DNA of 57,410 nt from Salinispora cortesiana (lineage in GTDB: Bacteria > Actinomycetota > Actinomycetes > Mycobacteriales > Micromonosporaceae), in NCBI RefSeq assembly GCF_000484695.1, contig NZ_AXVR01000032.1:1-57410 (forward strand), given 5' to 3'. This document shows, piece by piece, positions 1-8,092 of the stretch (positions within the stretch are counted from its first letter, which is position 1; each line of letters opens with the position of its first letter). Position numbers and translations under genes: made by a program. The notes under the pieces are model-generated. The model saw only the letters and a list, made by a program, of their open reading frames with translations, was not told where the DNA came from and searched no databases.

Positions 1-479
1 CACGCCCACAGGGGGTCAGGCGGCAAAAGGGGTGCAAGCACCGTCCGGCGCTCAAAAGATCACAAGAAAAAGAGGGCGGCGACCGCGGGTCTCACGGGGG
101 ACGCGCACGGCGCCGGGTCCAGATGTAACGACCGACCAGCCACCACCATTCCCGGCGACCCGCACCCGGCGTCACCCACCTGAGCGAGGCGCCTGCTCGG
201 CCGTACGCAGGGTGTAACACCCCCACGCCCCCCGAGATTCCACGACCACCATGCCCCCGACCACACCACCAAATGGGCATCAATCGGATACCAGTGAACT
301 GTGCGCTGAAGAGCCCCAGACAACGCGCAGCGCGGTCTGTCGCCAATCCGGTACTCGCAGTCAGCTTGGCTGGCGTCCCGACGGGGTGCCCCCGGTCGGC
401 AGGGCCAAAATGCGTTGAGCGACGGGTCCCCGCCGGGCGAGGCTGGGCGTTCCAACGCCGCTCGTCGTAAGGGTTTCCC
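1..479. other. Non-coding or unassigned left edge
   Basis: No convincing gene. Open frames here have low-complexity Arg/Pro translations and no ribosome-binding site. A short near-palindrome, GGTGTAACACC, lies at 211-221. It probably contains the promoter of the ABC transporter that starts at 480, but I cannot place a -10/-35 pair with confidence. Confidence 0.5.
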
Positions 480-3400
480 GTGCGCCTGCTCCGTGACCTG
501 TGGGCCACCGCGCCCCGCCGCATGACGATCGTGGGCATCCTGGTTCTGCTCGGCGCCAGCGGTCAGGCCGCTGCCGCCGCGTTGGCCGGGCCGGTTCTGG
601 TGCACCGCTCAGTGGGTGCCTTCGCCCTGCTCGCGGTGGCGCTGATCGCCGCCGTGATCAGTGCTCTCGTGGTCGATCTGGTGCTGGCCGGGGTGTCCGC
701 CGACTGGTCCGCAGCCGTCCGGCGCCGGCTCTGCCGGGTCGCCTTCGGGCAGGACCTGCCCACCTTGGAGGCGACACCGGTTGGCGAGCTGCTTGACCGG
801 ATCGACGGCGACGTCTATGACGTAGCCGCCGGGGTCCGATCGCAGGGTATCCGCATCGCCCAGATGCTGACCGCGGGCCTGTTCTCCGCGGTCGTCGCAC
901 TAGGTGTCTGGTGGCCGGCCGGGCTGACCATGCTGCTGCTCGTCGGTGTCCTCGCCGTCGGCCTGCGCCGGACCACCGCCCGCATTGTTCCGGCCCGGAT
1001 GGCCGAGGAAGCGGCCTGGTCCGACCTGGCTGCGGTGATGGAGGAGGCCGTCCACGGCCAGGATGACGTGCGGACCAGCCTCGCCCAGCCGTACGTGTTG
1101 CGGCTCTGGGCCACCCGGGCGGCGGCCGTGCTCGCCCGGGCGATGCCGGTGTGGCGGATGTCGACCCGGGTCGCCACCACCGCGGTCGGCGTCACCAGCG
1201 TCGGGATCGCCGCGGTGGTGCTCGCGGGAGCCTGGGCGCTGGCCAACGGGTGGGTGGACAGCGCCCGGCTGACCGCCGTGTGGCTGCTCGCCGTCGCTTT
1301 CGGCGTGACCGTCGAGCACGTCAGCCGGCTGGTGCCGGAGATCCAGTACATGCTCGGTGCCTGGGGTCGCGTAGGGCTGCTGGCGGGTTCTCCGCAGGAG
1401 CCGGTGGGCGGGCTGACGCCGGTCGACGGCGAGCTGACGGTGCGGGGTCTGACCTTCCAGTACCCGGTGGCCGAGGGCAGCGGTGGGCCGGCCCTGCGCG
1501 ACATCCACCTCACCTTCACCCGTGGCCGTTCGTACGCCCTGGTCGGCCGGACCGGTTCGGGTAAGTCCACGCTGGCGAAGGTGCTCACCCGGGCGGTCGA
1601 TGTGCCGGCCGGGACGGTCCTGCTCGGCGGCCGCGATCTGCGCGACATCGATGTCGAGAAGCTGCGCCAATGGGTGGCGGTGGTGCCACAGCGTACCGAG
1701 ATCCTGGCCGGCACCCTCGCCGAGAACATCGCCCTCTTCGACCCGGACCTGCTCGACGCCGCCGCCGACGCCCTGCGCGAACTGGGCCTCGACGGCTGGG
1801 CCACCGAACTCCCCGACGGGCTGCGGACCCGGCTCGGTGAGGGTGGGCACGTCCTCTCGGCCGGACAGGAGCAACTGGTCGCGTTCGCCCGGATTCTGGT
1901 GCGGGACCCGCACGTGGTGATCCTGGACGAGGCGACCGCCCGGCTCGACCCGGTCACCGAGGCGCGGGTGCAGGCGGCCACCGAACGGCTGCTGCGCGAC
2001 CGGATCGGCATCGTCATCGCGCACCGGCTCTCCTCGGTCCGGCACTGCGACGAGGTGGTGGTGCTGGCCGACGGCGCGGTACTGGAGGCCGGGCCGCTGC
2101 GGGAGTCGGGTCGTTTTGCTGAACTGCTGGCCATCAGCGACGGCGTGATCAGCGACGGCGTGATCAGCGACGCTGTCACCCCGGCCGGCACCCCCGTCAG
2201 CACCGGCGTCCACGCGCCCGTTCAGGTCGGCATCGGCGGTGGTGGTCCCGGCCCCACCAGCGGTAGCGGCGTCGGCATCGGCGTCGGCGTTGGGCTGCTG
2301 GACGGGCCGGAGCCGGACGCCGGGCCCGAACCCGCCCCGGCGACGCCCACGGCGCCGGTCCCCGTGGACGTCTCGCCGTCGGCCGAGGAACGCCGGCCGG
2401 CGGCTGGGGATACCTCGCCCCCACCAGTGGCGTCCCTTGGTCGAACGCTGCGGGAGGTCTTCCGGCTGCTCGGCAACGACCCACGGTACGGGCTGGCGGC
2501 CATGGCACCCTTCGTGGTGCTGGTGTTGGTCGGCCTGGACGGCCCGGTGCTGCCGTGGCTCTGGGCGGATGTGGTCGACGGCGTCGGTGAGCCGTTGCTG
2601 CCGGCGCTCGGCATCGCGGCCGGGCTGCTGGTCACGCTGCCCATCCACTGGTATTCGGCGCTGTGGTTCCAGAACTGGTGGGTGCGACAGATGCTGCGGA
2701 TCAACCTTCGGCTGGTGCATGGGCAGACCGGGCACCGGCGGGTCAGCGGCTACACCCCCGCCGAGGTGGTCGCCCAGGGCGGTGACACCGAACGGGTCGT
2801 GGAGCTCGCCGACAACATGGTGGACCAGTTCTTCGGCCTGGTCCTGCTGGTGGCGATGACCGTGATCTCCGGCAGCGTCGTACCCGGACTCTTCTTCCTC
2901 GGGACGATGGTGGTGTCCGCGCTGGTGGCCGCCTTGTTCGGCCCGGCCCTGGAGCGCAGCGCACGGGGGACGGTGACGGCGCGGGCCGCGTACGCGACCG
3001 CGTTGGTCTCCGGGCTCTCCGCCGCGCGGACGGTGAAGCTGGCCGGCGCGACCGGGCCGGTGCTCGACCATCTCGCCGACCTGGATGCCATCCGGAGCGA
3101 GCGCCAGCGTCGGGAGATCACCACCCAGGTGTGGTCCCGCTCCACGCCGTCGTTGGTCAGCGGGCTGCTACCGATCGGTGCGTGGGCGCTGTTCCTGGCC
3201 GGTGTTCTGTCGGCCGGCGCGACCCTGGTCGCCGTCTCCACGCTCGTCGCGGCGCGCTGGATCGCCTGGACCGCGGCGTCGCTGCTCTCCCAGGTGCCGT
3301 CGGCTCGGGTATGGACCCAGCGGACGGTGGCGATGACCGGGGCGCCGGCGTACTCGGCGGCGCTGCCGGGGGTCGACCCGGCGGCCGGTACCGCTCCGGT

Positions 3401-4109
3401 GCCGCCGGCGCCGGCGCGGCACCCGCTGCGTCGGCTCGAGTTGGCCGGGTTTGGGGTCCGGCACACGGACGGGGTGGCGGCGGTCCGCGATGTCGACCTG
3501 ACGATCGAACGCGGCCAGCTCGTCCTGGTGGTCGGTCCGGTCGGTTCGGGCAAGTCGTCGCTGCTGCGGGCCCTCGCCGGGATCGTGCCGCACACCGGCC
3601 GGCTGATGTGGAACGGCGTGCCGGTGACCGAGCCGGAGCTGTTTCTCCGCCCGCACCAGGTCGGCTACGTCGGTCAGCAGCCCCGGGTGCTCTCCGGGAC
3701 GGTCGCCGACAACATCACCCTCGGCTATCCGGCCGACGCCGCCGCGGCGGCGTCCACCGCCCAGCTCGAGCCGGACCTGGCGGCCTCCGGGGCCGGTCTC
3801 GGGCTGGTCATCGGGCACAAGGGCACCCGGCTCTCGGGCGGGCAGCTGCAGCGGCTCGCGCTGGCCCGTGCGCTCGCCCCGCGGACCGAGCTGCTGGTCG
3901 CCGACGACGTCTCCTCCGCGTTGGATGTCACCACGGAGCTGGCGCTCTGGGCGGCGCTGCGACGGCACGGGGTCACGGTACTGGGGTCGACCTCGAAACG
4001 GGCGGCGCTGCTCCGCGCCGACCACGTCCTGGTGCTGGACGACGGCCGGGTGGCCGCCCAGGGCCGCTGGTGTGAGCTGGCGGCCCAGTGGTCGCACCTG
4101 GCCGGCTGA
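480..4109 (+). CDS. Fused ABC exporter with two TMD-NBD halves (1209 aa)
   Basis: Single-chain ABC transporter, order TMD1-NBD1-linker-TMD2-NBD2, probably exporting a small molecule or peptide across the cytoplasmic membrane; substrate unknown. NBD1 is complete: Walker A GRTGSGKST at about residue 356, signature LSAGQ at 459, Walker B ending D483-E484, and H-loop His515. NBD2 has Walker A GPVGSGKSS at about 1019 and a canonical LSGGQ at 1118. However, its Walker B reads ADD (Asp1143 where the catalytic Glu should be), and the H-loop position is Ser1172 (GSTSKR). So one composite ATP site looks active and the other degenerate, as in heterodimeric exporters. The linker (about 550-655) is rich in Gly/Pro/Val and carries a 15-base tandem repeat. 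The start is GTG; the next in-frame ATG at 522 is possible. Convergent with the symporter downstream. Confidence 0.9.
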   Translation: MRLLRDLWATAPRRMTIVGILVLLGASGQAAAAALAGPVLVHRSVGAFALLAVALIAAVISALVVDLVLAGVSADWSAAVRRRLCRVAFGQDLPTLEATPVGELLDRIDGDVYDVAAGVRSQGIRIAQMLTAGLFSAVVALGVWWPAGLTMLLLVGVLAVGLRRTTARIVPARMAEEAAWSDLAAVMEEAVHGQDDVRTSLAQPYVLRLWATRAAAVLARAMPVWRMSTRVATTAVGVTSVGIAAVVLAGAWALANGWVDSARLTAVWLLAVAFGVTVEHVSRLVPEIQYMLGAWGRVGLLAGSPQEPVGGLTPVDGELTVRGLTFQYPVAEGSGGPALRDIHLTFTRGRSYALVGRTGSGKSTLAKVLTRAVDVPAGTVLLGGRDLRDIDVEKLRQWVAVVPQRTEILAGTLAENIALFDPDLLDAAADALRELGLDGWATELPDGLRTRLGEGGHVLSAGQEQLVAFARILVRDPHVVILDEATARLDPVTEARVQAATERLLRDRIGIVIAHRLSSVRHCDEVVVLADGAVLEAGPLRESGRFAELLAISDGVISDGVISDAVTPAGTPVSTGVHAPVQVGIGGGGPGPTSGSGVGIGVGVGLLDGPEPDAGPEPAPATPTAPVPVDVSPSAEERRPAAGDTSPPPVASLGRTLREVFRLLGNDPRYGLAAMAPFVVLVLVGLDGPVLPWLWADVVDGVGEPLLPALGIAAGLLVTLPIHWYSALWFQNWWVRQMLRINLRLVHGQTGHRRVSGYTPAEVVAQGGDTERVVELADNMVDQFFGLVLLVAMTVISGSVVPGLFFLGTMVVSALVAALFGPALERSARGTVTARAAYATALVSGLSAARTVKLAGATGPVLDHLADLDAIRSERQRREITTQVWSRSTPSLVSGLLPIGAWALFLAGVLSAGATLVAVSTLVAARWIAWTAASLLSQVPSARVWTQRTVAMTGAPAYSAALPGVDPAAGTAPVPPAPARHPLRRLELAGFGVRHTDGVAAVRDVDLTIERGQLVLVVGPVGSGKSSLLRALAGIVPHTGRLMWNGVPVTEPELFLRPHQVGYVGQQPRVLSGTVADNITLGYPADAAAAASTAQLEPDLAASGAGLGLVIGHKGTRLSGGQLQRLALARALAPRTELLVADDVSSALDVTTELALWAALRRHGVTVLGSTSKRAALLRADHVLVLDDGRVAAQGRWCELAAQWSHLAG
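2133..2175 (+). repeat. 15-base tandem repeat in the ABC transporter linker
   Basis: The unit atcagcgacggcgtg occurs twice exactly (2133-2147, 2148-2162), followed by a partial third copy. It encodes ISDGV repeats directly after NBD1. It keeps the reading frame, so it only changes linker length. Confidence 0.85.
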
Positions 4110-4119
4110 CGGGAAGCCC

Positions 4120-4219
4120 CGGTGCTGGGGCGCGGGGTGCCGGTCGGGTCGGTCGGGACCGACGTCGGCCCCCGCCCCAGCACCGACGCCGGCCCCGCCC
4201 CCAGTACCGGGGCGGGGCC
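4120..4219. terminator. Bidirectional terminator region between convergent genes
   Basis: Several nested inverted repeats fill the gap between the ABC gene and the symporter. The 13-base arm 4120-4132 pairs perfectly with 4173-4185. A second hairpin has 11-bp arms 4191-4201 and 4209-4219 with a 7-base loop. A 6-bp hairpin sits at 4148-4163. There is no long T-run, as is usual for actinobacterial terminators. Confidence 0.7.
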
Positions 4220-4234
4220 GGGCGGGGGATCCGC

Positions 4235-5542
4235 TCAGGCGGGAGCCAGGGCCGGCTCTTCGCGCTGGCCGGGCCGGGAATCGCGCTCCACCGGGTCCTC
4301 GTCAACCAGGCTCCGCCGGCCGGCCGAGTCGTACGCGGTCCGGTCGAGGGTGCCCTCCCGGGCCGCCACGATCGTCGGCACGAGGGCCTGCCCGGCGACG
4401 TTGGTCGCGGTGCGGACCATGTCCAGGATGGGGTCGATGGCCAGCAGCAGGCCCGCGCCGGCCAGCGGCAGGCCGAGCGTGCTCAGCGTCAGCGTCAGCA
4501 TGACGATCGCGCCGGTGAGCCCGGCGGTCGCCGCCGAGCCGACCACGGAGACGAAGGCGATCAGCAGGTAGTCGGTGACGCCCAGCTCCACCCCGAAGAC
4601 CTGCGCCACGAAGATGGCGGCCAGGGCCGGGTAGATCGCCGCGCAGCCGTCCATCTTCGTGGTGGCGCCGAACGGGACCGCGAACGAGGCGTACTCGCGG
4701 GGGACCCCCAGCCGCTCGACCGCGCGCTGGGTCACCGGCATGGTGCCGACCGAGGAGCGGGAGACGAAGGCCAGCTGGATCGCCGGACCGGCGCCGGCGA
4801 AGAAGCGCAGCGGGTTGAGTCGGCCGGCGCCGAGCAGCAGCAGCGGGTAGACCACGAACAGCACGATCGCGCAGCCGACGTAGACGGCGGTGGTGAAGCG
4901 GGCCAGCGGGGCCAGCAGGTCCCAGCCGTACGTGGCGACGGCCTTGCCGATCAGGCCCAGGGTCCCGATCGGGGCGAGCCGGATCACCCACCACAGCGCC
5001 TTCTGGACGATCTCCAGTAGGGCCCGGTTGAGTGCGACGAACGGCTCGGCGGGCGGGCCGACCAGCAGGGCCGCCGCGCCGATCACAAGGGCGAGGAAGA
5101 CGATCTGGAGGACGTTGCCCTCGACGAAGGCACCGACCGGGTTGGTCGGGACGATGCCGGTGAGGAAGTCGGTCCAGGAGCCGGTCCTGGTCGGGGCGGT
5201 GGCGTCGGCCGTGTCCAGGGCGACCCCGCGGCCGGGGTTGGTGAGAAGCCCGAGGCCGATGCCGATGCTGACCGCGATGAGCGCGGTGGCGCCGAACCAG
5301 AGCAGGGTGCGCAGCGCCAGCCGGGCGGCGTTGGCCACGCCCCGCAGACTGACCACGCTGATCACGATGGCGGTGAAGACCAGGGGTGGCACGGCGAGCT
5401 TGAGTAGCTGGACGAAGAGGCCACCGACGATGTCGAGGCCACTGGCCAGCCAGCTCAGTTCACCGGCCCGGGCGAGGTAGCCGAGGGCCACGCCGAGGGC
5501 GAGGCCGAGCAGAATCTGCACAGAAAAGGGGATCTTGCGCAT
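4235..5542 (-). CDS. Dicarboxylate/amino acid:cation symporter (DAACS, GltP-like)
   Basis: Inner-membrane secondary transporter (435 aa) for acidic amino acids or C4-dicarboxylates with Na+ or H+, family GltP/GltT/DctA. The family landmarks are visible in order: hydrophobic N-terminal helices, the serine-rich re-entrant loop SRSSVGTMPV, the GATTKMDG motif (family GATxNMDG), and the substrate-binding helix DPILDMVRTATNVAGQ. The conserved Asp and Arg of the latter are present. I chose the ATG at 5542 (MRKIPFSVQ) because the upstream in-frame extension is charged and unlike the family. The C-terminal tail is hydrophilic. It stands alone, divergent from the thiolase at 5902. Confidence 0.88.
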   Translation of the reverse strand: MRKIPFSVQILLGLALGVALGYLARAGELSWLASGLDIVGGLFVQLLKLAVPPLVFTAIVISVVSLRGVANAARLALRTLLWFGATALIAVSIGIGLGLLTNPGRGVALDTADATAPTRTGSWTDFLTGIVPTNPVGAFVEGNVLQIVFLALVIGAAALLVGPPAEPFVALNRALLEIVQKALWWVIRLAPIGTLGLIGKAVATYGWDLLAPLARFTTAVYVGCAIVLFVVYPLLLLGAGRLNPLRFFAGAGPAIQLAFVSRSSVGTMPVTQRAVERLGVPREYASFAVPFGATTKMDGCAAIYPALAAIFVAQVFGVELGVTDYLLIAFVSVVGSAATAGLTGAIVMLTLTLSTLGLPLAGAGLLLAIDPILDMVRTATNVAGQALVPTIVAAREGTLDRTAYDSAGRRSLVDEDPVERDSRPGQREEPALAPA

Positions 5543-5901
5543 GAAAGGTCCAAGTCTGGAAGAGCGAAAGGTGCGGGCGGCGTCAGAGGTGCGGCCGCGC
5601 CGGACAGACACCGCTGGCCTGCCGTCGAAGATCGACGTACAAGCGCACGGTGAGATTCCAGACGTTGGTCATTGCCGGACGACGTTACACGGCTCTTCGC
5701 TGGCTGGGGGGCCATGAACCGGTGACCCTCCCCACTCTGCTGGTCCGGGCCGGCACCGCACCGTCGACCTCGCCGACGTGGGCCGGCATCCCTGCACCGT
5801 CGACCTCGCCGGTCCGGGCATCGATATCCTGACGCCGGAGCGTCGCCCGGGATCCGGGTCCGTTCCACCCCCCGACCCTTCCCATCCCCGAAGGACTCGC
5901 G
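5543..5901. other. Divergent intergenic region with an 18-base direct repeat
   Basis: No gene is visible. The sequence gcaccgtcgacctcgccg occurs at 5758-5775 and again at 5794-5811, 36 bases apart, and each copy is near a ggtccgggc element. The repeats lie between the symporter and thiolase starts and may be regulatory. The thiolase ribosome-binding site (aagga) closes the region. Confidence 0.5.
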
Positions 5902-7107
5902 ATGACCGTGGCATATCTGGTGGCTGGTGTCCGTACCCCGATCGGGAGGTACGCCGGGGCGCTCGCCGGCGTCCGCCCCGACGACCTGGCCGCGCACGTG
6001 ATCCGGGAGCTGGTCACGCGGCACCCGACGGTGGACTGGGCCCGGACCGACGATGTGCTCCTGGGCTGCGCGAACCAGGCCGGTGAGGACAACCGCAACG
6101 TGGCCCGGATGGCGGCGCTGCTCGGTGGGCTGCCCGAGCAGGTGCCCGGCAGCACGGTCAACCGGCTCTGCGGCTCCGGCCTGGACGCCCTCGCCCTCGC
6201 CGCCCGCTCCGTCGTCGCCGGCGAGGCTGACCTGGTGCTGGCCGGCGGGGTGGAGAGCATGAGCCGGGCGCCGTTCGTGTTGCCCAAGGCCGAGACCGCG
6301 TTCTCCCGTAACGCGGAGGTCTACGACACGACCATCGGCTGGCGGCTGGTGAACCCGTTGCTGGAACAGGGGTGGGGCATCGACTCGATGCCGGAGACCG
6401 CGGAGAACGTGGCCGCCGAGTACGGCGTCGCGCGTGCCACCCAGGACGAGTTCGCGTACCGCTCCCAGCAGCGCGCGGCCAAGGCCCAGGCCGACGGTCG
6501 GCTCGCCGAGGAGATCGTGCCGGTGTCGGCTCCCGCCGGTCGGCGGGGGACCACGCTGGTCGAGGTCGACGAACATCCGCGGGAGACGTCGCTGGCGAAG
6601 CTGGCCGCGCTGCCCACCCCGTTCCGGGCGGGGGGCACGATCACCGCCGGTAACTCCTCCGGTGTCAACGACGGTGCGGTGGCGCTGCTGGTGGCCTCCG
6701 AGGCGGCACTCACGCGGTACGACCTGACCCCACTGGCCCGGGTCGTCGGCTCCGCCGCGGCCGGTGTGCCACCGCGGGTGATGGGCGTCGGTCCGGTGCC
6801 GGCCACCCGCCGGCTCCTCGACCGGCTCGGCCTGGGGGTGGGCGACCTGGACGTGGTCGAGCTGAACGAGGCGTTCGCCGCGCAGGCGGTGGCGGTCCTG
6901 CGGGAACTGGGGTTGCCGGAGGACGCCGAGCATGTCAACCCCAACGGGGGCGCGATCGCGTTGGGGCATCCGCTCGGCGCGAGTGGGGCCCGGCTGGCGC
7001 TGACCGCTGCCCTGGAGCTGCGTCGCCGGGGCGGCCGGCGGGCGCTGGCCACCATGTGTGTCGGGGTGGGCCAGGGCTTTTCGCTGCTGTTGGAGTCCGT
7101 GGGGTGA
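5902..7107 (+). CDS. Acetyl-CoA C-acyltransferase, 3-oxoadipyl-CoA thiolase type
   Basis: Degradative thiolase (401 aa) cleaving a 3-oxoacyl-CoA with CoA. The nucleophile is Cys90 (NRLCGSGL), the catalytic His is His356 (GHPLGASGAR) and the second Cys is Cys386 (CVGVGQG). The segment GCANQAGEDNRNVARMA is typical of PcaF/PaaJ-type 3-oxoadipyl-CoA thiolases rather than biosynthetic AtoB enzymes. No other aromatic-degradation gene is nearby, so the physiological substrate is uncertain; general beta-oxidation is the alternative. The start ATG follows the ribosome-binding site AAGGA by 7 bases. Confidence 0.9.
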   Translation: MTVAYLVAGVRTPIGRYAGALAGVRPDDLAAHVIRELVTRHPTVDWARTDDVLLGCANQAGEDNRNVARMAALLGGLPEQVPGSTVNRLCGSGLDALALAARSVVAGEADLVLAGGVESMSRAPFVLPKAETAFSRNAEVYDTTIGWRLVNPLLEQGWGIDSMPETAENVAAEYGVARATQDEFAYRSQQRAAKAQADGRLAEEIVPVSAPAGRRGTTLVEVDEHPRETSLAKLAALPTPFRAGGTITAGNSSGVNDGAVALLVASEAALTRYDLTPLARVVGSAAAGVPPRVMGVGPVPATRRLLDRLGLGVGDLDVVELNEAFAAQAVAVLRELGLPEDAEHVNPNGGAIALGHPLGASGARLALTAALELRRRGGRRALATMCVGVGQGFSLLLESVG

Positions 7108-7268
7108 TCGGTGGCGGCCCCCGCCTGGGCCCTCCCGCCCGGATTGACGCGCGCCTACAGTTGTCTGCATCAAACGATCCGCGGGTCGGCCGGTGGCCTC
7201 CGCGTGTCCGCACGCGTCTCGACACCGGCACCCTCCCGCACCGCGGCGGCGAACTGGGGTGTAACACT

Positions 7269-8087
7269 GTGCAGAAGCAGGACGGACTTCCCGCCGAGAT
7301 CGACCTTTCTCGCCCGAGCGCGGCCCGGGTGTATGACTACTTTCTCGGCGGGGCCCACAATTTCGAGATCGATCGGCGGCTCGCCGAGCAGATCGCCAGC
7401 ATGACGCCGAACCTCGCCGGCACCATGCGCGCCGGTCGCGAGTTTCTCCGCCGCGCGGTCCGGGTGCTGCTGCACGATGGCATCGACCAGTTCCTCGACA
7501 TCGGCTCCGGCATCCCGACCGTCGGAAACGTGCACGAGGTGGCCCAGGCGGTCAACCCGAACGCCCGGATCGTCTACGTCGACATCGACCCGGTCGCGGT
7601 GGCGCACAGCCGGGAACTGCTGGTGGGTAACGACCGGACCGGAGTCATCCACGCCGACCTGCGCGATCCCGAGTACATCCTGGCGCAGGCCCGGGAGCTG
7701 AAGCTGCTGGACTTCGACCGGCCGCTGGGCATCCTGCTCGCCGGGGTGGTGCACTTCGTCGGTGACGACGACCGCCCGGGGGACCTCCTCGCCACGCTTC
7801 GGGCCGCCGCCGCGCCCGGCAGCTGCCTGGTGATCTCGCACTCCACATTCGAGGAGCAGCCACGGGAGATGCTCGATGCCCAGCGGTTGTCGGCGCGTAC
7901 CGACACCGAGATCACGCTGCGCTCCCGCGCCGAGATCACCGGCTTCTTCGGGGACTGGACCCTCCTGGAGCCGGGCGTGGTCCACATGCCGTTGTGGCGG
8001 CCGGACTCCGCCTCCGACGTGGATGACAATCCGGAGCAGTTCGGCGCCTTCGGCGGGGTTGCCCGCCACGACCAATCGGTCGGCTGA
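7269..8087 (+). CDS. SAM-dependent methyltransferase, DUF574 family
   Basis: Class I methyltransferase-fold protein (272 aa) of the DUF574 (Methyltransf_19) group, abundant in actinomycetes and with no defined substrate. The family opening is recognisable: EIDLSRPSAARVYDYFLGG followed by HNFEIDR. The SAM-binding region is FLDIGSGIPTVGNVHE, with the acidic ribose-binding end of strand 2 at YVDIDPVAVAHS. I start it at GTG 7269 (MQKQDGLPAEID), because the open frame upstream overlaps the thiolase and has no family character; a GGGGTG sequence lies just before. The c-di-GMP gene follows after only 5 bases, so the two are probably cotranscribed. Confidence 0.85.
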   Translation: MQKQDGLPAEIDLSRPSAARVYDYFLGGAHNFEIDRRLAEQIASMTPNLAGTMRAGREFLRRAVRVLLHDGIDQFLDIGSGIPTVGNVHEVAQAVNPNARIVYVDIDPVAVAHSRELLVGNDRTGVIHADLRDPEYILAQARELKLLDFDRPLGILLAGVVHFVGDDDRPGDLLATLRAAAAPGSCLVISHSTFEEQPREMLDAQRLSARTDTEITLRSRAEITGFFGDWTLLEPGVVHMPLWRPDSASDVDDNPEQFGAFGGVARHDQSVG

Positions 8088-8092
8088 TCGCG

